DNA from: Thaumasiovibrio sp047250365
GTDB taxonomy: Bacteria; Pseudomonadota; Gammaproteobacteria; Enterobacterales; Vibrionaceae
Assembly: GCF_047250365.1 (NCBI RefSeq)
Contig: NZ_JBLBVL010000006.1
Span: 1-64,000 of the forward strand
Length of the DNA stretch: 64,000 nt
Reading direction: 5' to 3'
Every line of letters begins with the position of its first letter. Position 1 is the first letter of the stretch. Of this stretch, positions 25,724 to 34,649 are shown piece by piece. The notes beneath the pieces are model-generated. The model did no database searches. It was not told the DNA's origin and saw nothing but the letters and a program-made list of their open reading frames with translations. The translations under genes and the position numbers were made by a program.

Positions 25724-26728
25724 ATGCATCCTGAAAAACAAACGATAACATCAAAGGACGTCGCAAAACTGGCCGGCGTATCTCAATCAACTGTGTCACG
25801 TGTTTTTGTCGCTGGAAGCTCTGTCTCTGAAAAGACAAAACAGAAAGTATTTGAAGCAGCAAAAACGCTTAACTATCGCCCCAATGCTTTCGCACGCAGT
25901 CTAACCACCAATGAGTCTAAGCTAATTGGGTTGGTCTTTCCTGATGCTGACTACCCTATCCACATGAAAACCCTGCAATTGATCTCAAGTGAATTACAAG
26001 ATAAAGGGTATTCTGCAGTATTGATTCCATGGCAAGTGGATGACAGTGACAACCACTCTATCCCTAATATTTTCCGGTACCGTGTTGATGGTGTGATTGC
26101 CGCCTCTGCGACCTTTAATAAATCTCTCTATGAAGAGTGCGAAGAGTTTAATATTCCTGTCGTTCAATATGCTCGCGTGACTGGCGGCACCCAGAGTAGC
26201 TATGTGATCAGTGATAACTACGAAGCGGGTCAACAAGCTGCACAGCTATTGTGTGAAAGTGGCATTACCAATGCGGCTTACCTAACTGGTGAAGTACCAA
26301 CGCTTACTAATGAAGAACGCCAAAGTGGCTTCTGCTCTGAATTTGAAGAATTAACCGGCAATCGACCACGTATAATTCAAGCTACTTACGATTATGCAGA
26401 TTCACAAGATGAAATACGCAAAATGCTCGCAGAAGACCATCGTCCTGACGCGGTTTTTTGTGCCACTGATAACCTCGCCATGGCCGTAATGGATGTCGCT
26501 CGCATAGAGTATGGCCTGCGTATTCCAGAGGATCTGAGCGTTATTGGCTTTGACAATATTCCACAAACCGAATGGTTAAGTTACCAATTAACCACCTTTC
26601 GCCAAGACTTTCGCCGTCTCGCACGCGAATCTGTCAAAATCATATTTGATCAAATACATAATAAAAATAACGGTATCGTTAAAATGATGGTGCCAGCTAA
26701 GCTGATTAAGCGCAAAACGACGAAATAG
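25724..26728 (+). CDS. LacI/GalR-family transcriptional regulator
   Basis: 334 residues. The N-terminal helix-turn-helix 'SKDVAKLAGVSQSTVSRVF' and hinge 'NYRPNAFARSLTTNESKLIG' are canonical. A periplasmic-binding-protein-like effector domain follows (about 60–330; 'DAVFCATDNLAMAVMDVA', 'LSVIGFDNIPQTEWLSYQLTT'). It is the only regulator of the SSS–MFS–SnoaL–porin island and likely represses it until a sugar-like effector binds. A candidate operator lies upstream at 25602–25613. Confidence 0.9.
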   Translation: MHPEKQTITSKDVAKLAGVSQSTVSRVFVAGSSVSEKTKQKVFEAAKTLNYRPNAFARSLTTNESKLIGLVFPDADYPIHMKTLQLISSELQDKGYSAVLIPWQVDDSDNHSIPNIFRYRVDGVIAASATFNKSLYEECEEFNIPVVQYARVTGGTQSSYVISDNYEAGQQAAQLLCESGITNAAYLTGEVPTLTNEERQSGFCSEFEELTGNRPRIIQATYDYADSQDEIRKMLAEDHRPDAVFCATDNLAMAVMDVARIEYGLRIPEDLSVIGFDNIPQTEWLSYQLTTFRQDFRRLARESVKIIFDQIHNKNNGIVKMMVPAKLIKRKTTK

Positions 26729-26887
26729 CGAGTTCAGGGCGCATTAAGGGGCAATGGTGAGATGCGTAAATTGAACAGGAATAGGTAATTTATAGTCACC
26801 TATTTGGAGAGGATGATGAGTGGCGGCACCAACAAAGGAGACCGCACACATCGTAACGCGTTTCTTTGTTAATTTAACGCAAATACG

Positions 26888-27154
26888 TTAGTCGAGATCA
26901 TCTTGCCAAGGCATGGCTGGTAACATTGCTAAGTTTTCAGCGTAGCGCTTTTCATCAAACGTTGCGCCATTTTTCATCACATCAAAGACTTCAATTGCCA
27001 GCGCTGAGGCGATAAACGCCAATGCATCCTCACGCGAGTGTCCGGTCATCATCAAGCGCATCAAGGTTTCCTTCACTTTGATTGGGTGACCATCCGCCAG
27101 TTGGTTCTCCACCACCTCAATCAACATTTCTCCTGTCATGATATCGTCAGACAT
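26888..27154 (-). CDS. Small conserved-looking cytosolic protein of unknown function
   Basis: 88 residues from the ATG at 27154, preceded by a GAGAG-type ribosome site; an ATG at 27166 would add four residues but has no such site. The product is acidic and helical ('MLIEVVENQLADGHPIKVKETLMRLMMTGHSREDALAFIASALAIEVFDVMKN…FDEKRYAENLAMLP'). The 'GHSREDALAFIASALAIEVFDVMKNGATFDEKRY' block looks like a widespread short family of unknown function, but I cannot name it securely. It is the last of three short minus-strand genes. Confidence 0.65.
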   Translation of the reverse strand: MSDDIMTGEMLIEVVENQLADGHPIKVKETLMRLMMTGHSREDALAFIASALAIEVFDVMKNGATFDEKRYAENLAMLPAMPWQDDLD

Positions 27155-27216
27155 GTTCTCTCTCATAAATTCGATAAGCCAACAACAAAAGGCTGTTGGC
27201 TATAGTAGTAATTTGA

Positions 27217-27423
27217 TTAGTAACGGTAATGACCGTTTCGCCAACACTCTGGTAGCCCCTCACCAGAAGGAAACACCAACTCAGATTTATCCATACTGAC
27301 TGGGTCGGATAAATCTTCTCCAGCTTGTGGTTGAACCACAACTTGGCGTGAAAAAGGGTTAGTGAGTGATGTCATATCCACCACGTCAAAAAGATCACCA
27401 TTTTTCGTATCTTTTAAAAACAT
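27217..27423 (-). CDS. Short conserved-looking protein of unknown function
   Basis: 68 residues from the ATG at 27423, which has GAGG 5–8 bases upstream; a GTG at 27429 is the only earlier in-frame start. The product begins 'MFLKDTKNGDLFDVVDMTSLTNPF' and ends 'ELVFPSGEGLPECWRNGHYRY'. It has no membrane segment and no recognised motif. Its length and regular amino acid use look like a real cytosolic protein. Neighbours are an S4-domain protein upstream and another small protein downstream on the same strand. Confidence 0.65.
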   Translation of the reverse strand: MFLKDTKNGDLFDVVDMTSLTNPFSRQVVVQPQAGEDLSDPVSMDKSELVFPSGEGLPECWRNGHYRY

Positions 27424-27492
27424 ACACACCTCAACATACCTGCTATCGCTATCAAGTATGGCCTACATCGGCAAAGTTTTCGATCAATCCAA

Positions 27493-27906
27493 TTAGAAGC
27501 TGATCGATTTTCTACCCGTTGTGCTGTCTCTTTTATCTCGTTTGGTTTTTTTCTGTTCGGTGCTAGGTCCGTTTTTTTTCTTTGCTTTTGGTTTGCTGAC
27601 AGTCGACTTAAGGGCTTCCTGCTGCGCCTTTATGGCCGCCTCTGCTTCCAGTGCCTCGACCGATTTTTCCTGATAGTCAACAACATAAAACTCACCATTA
27701 AACTCAATAACATCGCCATCATTTAGCTTGCGTCGTTTTCGCTGTTCCAGTTCACCGTTTACCGCAACGTAGCCTTCCGCGATAACAAACTTTGCCTCTC
27801 CGCCTCCAGAGACGACATTGGCAATTTTCAACGCTTTGTAGAGCTCAATTGGCAAACTATCCACAACGATGGGCTCTGCCTCTACTTCAATGATCTCTTC
27901 ATGCAT
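27493..27906 (-). CDS. S4 RNA-binding domain protein
   Basis: 137 residues from ATG 27906; an upstream in-frame ATG at 27969 would add 21 poorly conserved residues and is less likely. The S4 domain (about residues 15–75; 'LPIELYKALKIANVVSGGGEAKFVIAEGYVAVNGELEQRKRRKLNDGDVIEF') is of the YbcJ/YaaA type. It is followed by a Lys-rich low-complexity tail ('PKAKKKNGPSTEQKKTKRDKRD') suited to nucleic acid binding. Probable role: RNA or ribosome binding. Confidence 0.85.
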   Translation of the reverse strand: MHEEIIEVEAEPIVVDSLPIELYKALKIANVVSGGGEAKFVIAEGYVAVNGELEQRKRRKLNDGDVIEFNGEFYVVDYQEKSVEALEAEAAIKAQQEALKSTVSKPKAKKKNGPSTEQKKTKRDKRDSTTGRKSISF

Positions 27907-27983
27907 ACTATTTGCTCTTTGTGTCCAGGAATTATCGAGCAATTCTAACCCAAGCCCATCAAAGCGCAATTAAAAAAACCAGA

Positions 27984-28013
27984 CAAAAAAAGCACAGTCC
28001 AATGACTGTGCTT
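27984..28013 (-). terminator. Terminator of the outer-membrane barrel gene
   Basis: 10-bp stem (27990–27999 with 28004–28013), 4-nt loop, then a T-run on the minus strand (27985–27991). Serves the minus-strand gene that ends at 28038. Confidence 0.9.
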
Positions 28014-28037
28014 ATCAATTTGCGATTTAACGTATGC

Positions 28038-28544
28038 TTAGAAGCTTAGGCCTGCACTAAATACAACAGAGTCTGTCGTTAGCTTGCCCATCTCACGGTA
28101 TTCATAGCCAACGGCTAGGTCAATGAACGGAATCATTGTAAAGGCAACACCTGCGCCAGCAGTCATGCCCCAACCGCTGTCGTTAGTATTGAAGTGGTCA
28201 ACATCGTAGTAGTTAGCACCAGCTTTAGCGTAGATATCACCAATGATCAGTGGAATATCAATACGAGCTTGAACTGGAATCGATGTGTATTTCACGGTTT
28301 GCTTTCCAGTGGTAAAATCAGTTTCTACTTTACCTTCACCTGATGTATAACCAGAACTGATACTAATAAATGGTGCAACACTGTAGCTAGCGTTAATACC
28401 ATATTCGTAGCCATATTGATTGCTGCCACTACCACTTAATCTTGCTGCACCAGCGTTTGCGCCAACCGACAGGCCCAAAAAAGCCATTGATGGAGCACTA
28501 ACAGCCAACAGCGTTAGCGCCAGTAGTGATTTCTTAATTGCCAT
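28038..28544 (-). CDS. Small outer-membrane beta-barrel protein (YfaZ/OmpW-like)
   Basis: 168 residues with signal peptide (cut near 'APSMA'). Glycine- and aromatic-rich amphipathic strands continue to a C-terminal Phe ('SVVFSAGLSF'), giving an eight-strand barrel of the YfaZ or OmpX/OmpW type. 'PVQARIDIPLIIGDIYAKAGANYY' and 'GWGMTAGAGVAFTMIPFIDLAVGYEYREMG' are typical hairpins. Function unknown, probably porin-like or structural. Monocistronic with its own terminator. Confidence 0.8.
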   Translation of the reverse strand: MAIKKSLLALTLLAVSAPSMAFLGLSVGANAGAARLSGSGSNQYGYEYGINASYSVAPFISISSGYTSGEGKVETDFTTGKQTVKYTSIPVQARIDIPLIIGDIYAKAGANYYDVDHFNTNDSGWGMTAGAGVAFTMIPFIDLAVGYEYREMGKLTTDSVVFSAGLSF

Positions 28545-28818
28545 ACTTCCTCACTTGCAAAAAATTCATCGTATTAACGAAGATATATATATGAGTATAT
28601 TGACGGCTGGAAATAAAAATATCAATCGGTTATTCCCTGTTTTCATTCATATTTCTGACATGCAGTCAGATTATCTAATACCACAAAGTCTTGCAGCATT
28701 ACTTTAGTACAAAAAAACGTCAATAATCACGCTACCACTTATCATCAATCAGGCCAATACCAGGCACTTCCTAAGCACGAATAATCTAATATAGATTCAC
28801 TTAGTGAAATTTATATTT

Positions 28819-29010
28819 TCAATGATTATCGTCATCTGATGCCACTTCAGCTTTCATTGCAAAGCCATAAAAGAAAATGGCTAAACCTAGAATCGATAAT
28901 ATTTGACTCTCATGATTTACCACCCCCATTGATCCCGCCCAAGCAAATAGAGAGACCCCAATAAGTTGCACCGCGACTTTTCGCGCTTTCTTTGATATCC
29001 AATTTTGCAT
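28819..29010 (-). CDS. Small predicted inner-membrane protein, 63 residues
   Basis: A good AGGA ribosome site lies about 9 bases before the ATG. The product has two hydrophobic helices (about 13–32 'VAVQLIGVSLFAWAGSMGVV' and 37–53 'ILSILGLAIFFYGFAMK') between a basic N-terminus and an acidic C-terminal tail ('EVASDDDNH'). No family recognised. Monocistronic. Confidence 0.65.
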   Translation of the reverse strand: MQNWISKKARKVAVQLIGVSLFAWAGSMGVVNHESQILSILGLAIFFYGFAMKAEVASDDDNH

Positions 29011-29132
29011 AACACATCCTTTGTCATACGTTCCGTTAATCCTTTAACTCTTTAATATCAAGATGAAAATCTACCTAGTTATTCCTACACGATTAACATC
29101 TTTGGCGTGTTACTCGCAAACATAGATCGTCA

Positions 29133-29615
29133 TCAGCTGATATCTACCACCTCTATCGCTCGATCGAGAAAAGTCATACCATTCAAGTGATCTAATTCAT
29201 GCTGAAATATTCGGGCAATAAACCCATCAAACTTCGCGCGCTGTATCTGACTATTCTCATCTAAGTACTCAACGTCGATATGAGTAAACCGAGGCACTAG
29301 CCCCCGACGTCCCGCAACACTCAAACAACCTTCCCAATCATTCGCTTTATCTAACCCAGTATGCAAAATTATCGGGTTTATCATTGTGATCGGAGCCATT
29401 AATGGCGCATCAGGATAACGCGAATTAGGTGCTGATCCGACAATCATAATACGCAGTGAGACGCCTAATTGAGGAGCAGCAATACCAACACCTTCTGCCA
29501 TGGTCATAGCATGGCGCATTTCGTTGATTAAAGCGTGAACTTGCGTAACATCATCAACGTGCTTTGCCACTAACGTTAAAATGGGATCTCCCACCTGTTT
29601 AATCTTTTTTTTCAT
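29133..29615 (-). CDS. def: Accessory peptide deformylase
   Basis: 160 residues from ATG 29615; the longer reading to 29699 only extends into the preceding gene. All three metal-site motifs are present: 'GVGIAAPQ' (42–49), 'EGCLSV' (95–100, Cys97) and 'HELDH' (139–143). The enzyme removes the formyl group from nascent protein N-termini. It overlaps the upstream GTPase gene by 17 bases. It is not beside fmt (methionyl-tRNA formyltransferase), so it looks like a second, non-housekeeping deformylase co-transcribed with the two GTPases. Confidence 0.9.
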   Translation of the reverse strand: MKKKIKQVGDPILTLVAKHVDDVTQVHALINEMRHAMTMAEGVGIAAPQLGVSLRIMIVGSAPNSRYPDAPLMAPITMINPIILHTGLDKANDWEGCLSVAGRRGLVPRFTHIDVEYLDENSQIQRAKFDGFIARIFQHELDHLNGMTFLDRAIEVVDIS

Positions 29616-31080
29616 CTGCCCATACTTGCTTAAATACCACTTTGCCCAGCGCTTTGGCTTTCTGCCACTCTTGCCGAAACGAAAGTTGATTACGCCCATA
29701 TCGGCGTCGGTTCATCTGTACAAGGTTGGCTTCATCTAATCGCTCGATCAACGCCCCTTCCACCGTATCAATATTAAATTGCTCAGGCGACTGCGTACAA
29801 ACAGGTATCCACCATGTTTCATCAGCAAAAGGCAGCGTCTGCTTCAGATATGTCACCAAATCCACCACCATCTCTGCCTTAGTGGATTCGGGATGAGAAA
29901 AGTTCAAGCTATCTAAAGGCTCACTCGGACCGAGCAGGTCAATATGCGTAATAACGACAATCACTGGTGGCATGCGTCGCTCTTTATGCGTGACATAAAA
30001 GTCTCTTAACGCGCGTAAAAAGCTAACATCGACCTTCCTTGCAGGCTGCGTCGCTTTAATGACCCACACAATCACATCCGCATCCGTTGCTGACTTCACT
30101 GCCTGTGCAAGCCCTGCCATTGTCGTTCCAGGGTGATCGAGCAACATCAAACGATTCTCATCATCGTAATTGATGCTATACGCCTGAACCTCATCAGTCG
30201 CAGGCAACGCATCATGTTCTGCAACAGTTTGCCCCATGATTTGGTTTATTAATGATGACTTACCTGCATTGATCTGACCCAATACCGCGACTTTGGGGGT
30301 TCCAATTGGCTCAGCACCCAGTGGTGAAAGACTATTGTCTGGCCGCCATCGACCACTGTAGAGGTCAATCGCAACAGACCCAGCCTGCTCTAGTAATAGC
30401 CGTTTCGCTTTATACTGCAAATGTCGGCTTGTTTCGTCTACGACGTTACCGACCAAATAGCCGCGCACTTCTGCCAATAACGCATTAAGGGGGTTCACAA
30501 ATCTCGCGATTCGATAGCCTGTTTTCGCCCATCGCAATTGCGTCTGTAACTGACCTTTATATTGGTATGCATTAATGATCTGATCAATTCGAATCTGATC
30601 TGCCAACGGCAAGTGAGTTTTAACGAGCTGGCGATAACGGCGACTCACCTCTTCATTAATTTGCAGCGCTTCTGGAATTGTAAACGCAAATGCCGCAGAT
30701 GAGTTCTCTGGGTAATAGTAATCAGCCACAATTCTAAACTGTTGAGTCGCACTACGGTATAACGCGGACCATTCCGGCTCTGGTTGCTCATTTAGCTGCA
30801 GGACCAATTGTTGCCATATCTGTTGCTCTTTCTCTCCCCACGATGAGTCAGCGTCTTTAATGGGTTGCTGCAGGTTTTCACTGAATGCAGTTAACCCTTT
30901 ATTGACCAAAAATGTCAGTAGAGAGAGGATCGAAATAGCAATAATAAATGGCCACCAATATTGATGTTGCCATAACCATATACTGCCAAAAAGTGCCAAG
31001 GCCGCGATAGGCACCAACCACACTAAAAGCAGCGCATATTTCATTTGTGGTAACCAATGCCAAAATAAGCCTTTTTTCAC
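29599..31080 (-). CDS. Membrane-anchored P-loop GTPase
   Basis: 493 residues. Two N-terminal hydrophobic helices (about 15–35 and 42–60) precede a helical region and a TrmE-Era-type GTPase domain. Walker A 'GQINAGKS' is at 268–275, G3 'DHPG' at 315–318 and a 'THID' G4-like element follows. The C-terminal 30 residues are basic. Second gene of a three-gene operon: it overlaps the upstream GTPase by 4 bases (ATGA) and the deformylase by 17. Such paired GTPases are often linked to membrane or ribosome stress; the exact role is unknown. Confidence 0.8.
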   Translation of the reverse strand: MKKGLFWHWLPQMKYALLLVWLVPIAALALFGSIWLWQHQYWWPFIIAISILSLLTFLVNKGLTAFSENLQQPIKDADSSWGEKEQQIWQQLVLQLNEQPEPEWSALYRSATQQFRIVADYYYPENSSAAFAFTIPEALQINEEVSRRYRQLVKTHLPLADQIRIDQIINAYQYKGQLQTQLRWAKTGYRIARFVNPLNALLAEVRGYLVGNVVDETSRHLQYKAKRLLLEQAGSVAIDLYSGRWRPDNSLSPLGAEPIGTPKVAVLGQINAGKSSLINQIMGQTVAEHDALPATDEVQAYSINYDDENRLMLLDHPGTTMAGLAQAVKSATDADVIVWVIKATQPARKVDVSFLRALRDFYVTHKERRMPPVIVVITHIDLLGPSEPLDSLNFSHPESTKAEMVVDLVTYLKQTLPFADETWWIPVCTQSPEQFNIDTVEGALIERLDEANLVQMNRRRYGRNQLSFRQEWQKAKALGKVVFKQVWADEKKD

Positions 31081-32162
31081 GATTTTCCTCTTTCATTATG
31101 CGCATCCGTTAATGCTTGCTTATAAAGTAATTGCAAACTTTCCGGATCGACAGGCAACTGATTTTTCTCTTGGTAGAGAAAATAACACGCAACACGTCCA
31201 AGTGCGTACGTCGTAGAAAAGCTAATCACTGCGGCTGTCGCACTACCTACGGTCTGCCCAACCCAAGGAATAAGCTTAGTCAATTGACGCCCACCAAACT
31301 GCCCACCATAACGAAGTAACATTCCCACACCTAATGCAGAAGAGAAAGAGGCCAATTTGGCTTTATCCCACTCAACGTCATATTTGCGCCCAAGTGTATG
31401 TAGCAACTTGCCCTGCACGGTAGGTACTGAGATTAAACCGACGCCGGGAAGTGTATCGCTGGCAGCGGCGGCGCCGGCATACCATAAAACATCACTACGA
31501 ACCCGTTGGAATTGGCGGCTCTCGGCATCTTTGGCCTGACTATTCATAAGCCAAAGATGTAATTCGGGTAAACGTTCTGACAGTGCCACTTTTACATTTT
31601 CGATATCGTCTTGATTAAAACGGTCATAGCAAACCCATGGAATATCGAGCCCCGTGTTCTGCTTTATCGCTTCTGCAATAAACAGCGATGACTTTTCAAT
31701 ATCTGTCGATTTAATATGACTTTTGCGGCTAAACACTAAAAGGCATTGCGAAGCGTGTATCTGCTTAGCGATCTGTTTTAACGCCTCAATAACACTGCTT
31801 TGTTCTGGATCATCTAGCGCGACTACCACGACGACAGCGTGGCTTTGATTCAAACAGTAGGCGATATCTTCGGCAGGATCATAATCAGCTTCATCAAGCC
31901 CGCGGCTATCAAGAAAACCGACCAATGGGCGCGTCGGTGGAAACAAATAACGTTGCGCTGTTTTTGTACACGGTTGATAGCCATTGCCAACTTCGATATC
32001 ACTGTCGGAGGTTAGTGCTTGAATTAGGCTCGACTTACCTGCACCAGATTTGCCCAACAGCCACAATATGGGAGTCGGGACCGACTCATTATTTAATGGT
32101 TCAATATCAGGTTCAGGCTCAACCACCGCCTTATACAATCTCTGAAACAGCGATAATTTCAT
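31077..32162 (-). CDS. P-loop GTPase with DUF697-like C-terminal region
   Basis: 361 residues. Walker A 'GKSGAGKS' is at 37–44 and G3 'DSRG' at 85–88; the usual NKxD element reads as 'FSRKSH', so base recognition may be altered. The C-terminal third ('YAGAAAASDTLPGVGLISVPTVQGKLLHTLG…IPWVGQTVGSATAAVISFSTTYALGRVACYFL') has glycine-rich hydrophobic hairpins like YcjF/DUF697 proteins and suggests membrane association. First gene of the operon with the second GTPase and the deformylase. Confidence 0.8.
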   Translation of the reverse strand: MKLSLFQRLYKAVVEPEPDIEPLNNESVPTPILWLLGKSGAGKSSLIQALTSDSDIEVGNGYQPCTKTAQRYLFPPTRPLVGFLDSRGLDEADYDPAEDIAYCLNQSHAVVVVVALDDPEQSSVIEALKQIAKQIHASQCLLVFSRKSHIKSTDIEKSSLFIAEAIKQNTGLDIPWVCYDRFNQDDIENVKVALSERLPELHLWLMNSQAKDAESRQFQRVRSDVLWYAGAAAASDTLPGVGLISVPTVQGKLLHTLGRKYDVEWDKAKLASFSSALGVGMLLRYGGQFGGRQLTKLIPWVGQTVGSATAAVISFSTTYALGRVACYFLYQEKNQLPVDPESLQLLYKQALTDAHNERGKS

Positions 32163-32350
32163 TTAGCCTCCCAATGCTCTCTTTTTTAGTCGCAGCTTGC
32201 TTCCCCATAGTAGTGCAGACTGAATTCAAATAATAGTCACCGTGACGTTGACAGTCGCTTTCTAACCCAACAATACAAAGAAGCCACATAATATGCAGTT
32301 TTTCTCTGGTTTTCACGATGATATAAGCGCACTGGATTAATTCGTTACTG

Positions 32351-32821
32351 CTACGGTTGATACAACGCGCTTTCAACAATAAGCTCTATTTCAATATCAG
32401 CGGCAGATTCAAACTGCAATGTCACCGGAATTACATCACCATCTACTGAGTGTTTTTTCAAATCAAACAACATTAAATGCAAAGAACCCGGTCGTAATGC
32501 AACGCGCTCACCTGCAGGCAACGCAATGCTATCTATTTGGCGCATCTTCATCATGCCGTTCTCATGAGTATGATCATGGAGTTCCATTTTTCCTGCAACT
32601 GGTGACGATGCAGACAATAGCTTGTCATCTTGCCCTGATAGGTTTTCAATTACAAAAAATCCCGCCGTCACGTTACTACTTGGAGGAACTTCTTTAGACC
32701 ACGGTTTTTCAATTAACATCTCCGAGATATCATTAGCATGCACCGGAAATAGGAAAGGCAATAGGCACAGCATGGATAGTATTATTCTTAACACGACATT
32801 TATCTCCTTATATTTGCGCAT
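32351..32821 (-). CDS. Periplasmic copper chaperone of the PCu(A)C family
   Basis: 156 residues with signal peptide ('IILSMLCLLPFLFPVHA'). The copper site pattern is visible as 'GKMELHDHTHENGMMKMR' followed by 'RPGSLHLMLFDLKK', giving the conserved His, Met, His and Met ligands of the family. It delivers Cu(I) to cytochrome oxidase or buffers periplasmic copper. No sco or cox gene is adjacent. Monocistronic on the minus strand. Confidence 0.88.
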   Translation of the reverse strand: MRKYKEINVVLRIILSMLCLLPFLFPVHANDISEMLIEKPWSKEVPPSSNVTAGFFVIENLSGQDDKLLSASSPVAGKMELHDHTHENGMMKMRQIDSIALPAGERVALRPGSLHLMLFDLKKHSVDGDVIPVTLQFESAADIEIELIVESALYQP

Positions 32822-33005
32822 ATAATAAACTTAACCACGCATTATTGAAAACACAACAATATCAACGCATAGTGTGAGTGCACGAAGAGAATCACACAAA
32901 ATATTTATTTTTTCTGATATCGATTATCAAGTTTAGATCTAGTTAGCACTCCTACGAACGTAGATACGCTACTCTAACACTGCTCAAATGTGACGAGGTT
33001 GTGCG

Positions 33006-33251
33006 ATGGAATTTCTTCGGTTAGTACTTGCGGTTATTAGTATCATTAGCAGTATGTGTGTCTATTTTTGGTTTATGGTTTGTCGGTTTTCACCATCATG
33101 GATCTATCGGCTCCACGCACATTTTAGGTTGTTAAGTAAAGCGGACGTCATTGCTTTTCATACTCGTATTATCATGATAATAAAGAATATTACCCTTTTT
33201 ATTTTTTTGCTGCCTTGCATAGCACTGCACCTTTACCTTATCGTTAAATAA
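33006..33251 (+). CDS. Small predicted membrane protein, 81 residues
   Basis: The ATG is preceded by a gagg site about 10 bases upstream. The product has an N-terminal hydrophobic helix (about 5–27) and a C-terminal one (about 58–79) joined by a basic, aromatic linker ('CRFSPSWIYRLHAHFRLLSKADVIAFHTRI'). No family recognised. It stands alone between the copper chaperone and the glycosylase. Confidence 0.5.
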   Translation: MEFLRLVLAVISIISSMCVYFWFMVCRFSPSWIYRLHAHFRLLSKADVIAFHTRIIMIIKNITLFIFLLPCIALHLYLIVK

Positions 33252-33385
33252 CCCCCGATTCTTACGGCAGTCATCTTTCTAGGCTATTGGCAGGGTCAGC
33301 ACACACTGGCTCTGCTCGCTTTTCTTGCGGTCAATGCCCTATGTTGATATACAATTCTAAATGAAATTCAATATACGGTGATGAC

Positions 33386-34201
33386 ATGAATAGACAACCT
33401 TTCACTTCAACGTTTTTCCTTACATACCATCCACCTTACGATTGGACCTCTATTCGTGATTTTTATCAACATCGCGCGATCGATGGGCTTGAATGGGTCG
33501 ATGATAACGCGTACGGTCGAACATTTAATTGCGATAATCACATTGGTGAATTTACGGCTACTCATCAGCCGGAAAAAAACGGCTTTGATGTTGTAATTAA
33601 AGCATCGTCTTCACATAATCTTGCCCTTGTGGTCAAGAATATTCAACGTTGTTTAGATTTAGAGACTGACATCATTAATGCTGAAGCTGCCTTATCACAA
33701 GCGATACAGGCCCCTATTGAATTAAATGGTATGCGCCTTCCCGGGATTTGGTCTCCATATGAAGCAGGTATTCGTGCCATTGTAGGGCAACAAGTCTCCA
33801 TTAAAGCGGCTAGAAACCTTACCGAAAAAATCATCGCTAGTCATCCACGCAATACTGAAGAACGGCGCTACTTCCCCACTCCGTCACAGGTTAACGAGGC
33901 CTTAATTAATACATTGGGTATGCCACAAAGACGAAAAGAAACGCTGCTAGAATTTACTCGCTATGCGCAAAAAAATAGCCTCATCGATTCAGACTATCTT
34001 ATTAACATTCGTGGAATTGGACCTTGGACGATTAACTATTTAAAACTTCGCGGTGATAGCAATCCTGACATCTATCTGTCAGGCGATCTTGGGGTCAAAA
34101 AAGCACTCAGCAAACTACCAGACTTTGATAAATTCAACCCTGATTTAGCCTCGCCGTGGCGAAGCTACTTAACACTTTATCTATGGCGACTTCTTGATTA
34201 G
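33386..34201 (+). CDS. AlkA-like DNA-3-methyladenine glycosylase (HhH-GPD family)
   Basis: 271 residues. It has an AlkA N-terminal-like domain (about 5–95), then 'GIWSPYEAGIRAIVGQQVSIKAARNLTEKII', the helix-hairpin-helix 'IRGIGPWTINYLKLRG' and the downstream 'YLSGDLGVKKAL' with the catalytic Asp of HhH-GPD glycosylases. The end 'SPWRSYLTLYLWRLLD' is the usual AlkA tail. It excises alkylated purines to start base-excision repair. No Ada domain is attached, and no ada gene is next to it. Confidence 0.9.
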   Translation: MNRQPFTSTFFLTYHPPYDWTSIRDFYQHRAIDGLEWVDDNAYGRTFNCDNHIGEFTATHQPEKNGFDVVIKASSSHNLALVVKNIQRCLDLETDIINAEAALSQAIQAPIELNGMRLPGIWSPYEAGIRAIVGQQVSIKAARNLTEKIIASHPRNTEERRYFPTPSQVNEALINTLGMPQRRKETLLEFTRYAQKNSLIDSDYLINIRGIGPWTINYLKLRGDSNPDIYLSGDLGVKKALSKLPDFDKFNPDLASPWRSYLTLYLWRLLD

Positions 34202-34262
34202 CAGCTTCGAAAATGTATCGCACTACTGTTGGCTAGGTTTAAAATCAGGCCAACAAATCGTG

Positions 34263-34649
34263 TTAACAACGAAAATGCTTAAATGTTAAGCCGGTTACTT
34301 TTTCCAATTGCCCTTCATCCAAACGTTGCCAAAGGGGCATTGCTGCATCGGTCTCAGACACAAGATCAACAATATCTTCCCCATAAACAGGCCCAATATC
34401 AGCCGGATGATGCTCTAACCAGAGAATATGTTGCTTATTTATTGCGGATTCATATTTACTTTCTACTTGCTGAACGATCGCCGGCAAATTTTTACTCAAA
34501 CATGGGCTATATCTATTTTCTACCAAATGTGAACACACACCTACAACTTGCTGTGTTGCATCATGGCGAAATAAACGAACACGGCATACTCCCGCTATAT
34601 TATTCACCCGCCCAATGAAACGATGTTTATAATCAACTATTTTTCTCAT
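34263..34649 (-). CDS. Hypothetical protein, 128 residues
   Basis: The ATG at 34649 is preceded by an AAGAAGGG ribosome site. The product is soluble-looking, with a basic N-terminus ('MRKIVDYKHRFIGRVNNIAGVCRVRLF') and an acidic C-terminal half ('DIVDLVSETDAAMPLWQRLDEGQLEKVTGL'). No domain recognised. The opposite-strand ORF over the same bases has an implausible composition and is rejected. Confidence 0.55.
   Translation of the reverse strand: MRKIVDYKHRFIGRVNNIAGVCRVRLFRHDATQQVVGVCSHLVENRYSPCLSKNLPAIVQQVESKYESAINKQHILWLEHHPADIGPVYGEDIVDLVSETDAAMPLWQRLDEGQLEKVTGLTFKHFRC

Noticed and set aside
32131..32379. Minus-strand ORF between the copper chaperone and the GTPase
   Set aside because: No family, no ribosome site, overlaps both neighbours; likely a chance frame.
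34283..34618. Plus-strand ORF opposite the 128-residue hypothetical gene
   Set aside because: The minus-strand gene has a good ribosome site and more regular composition; the plus ORF has neither.
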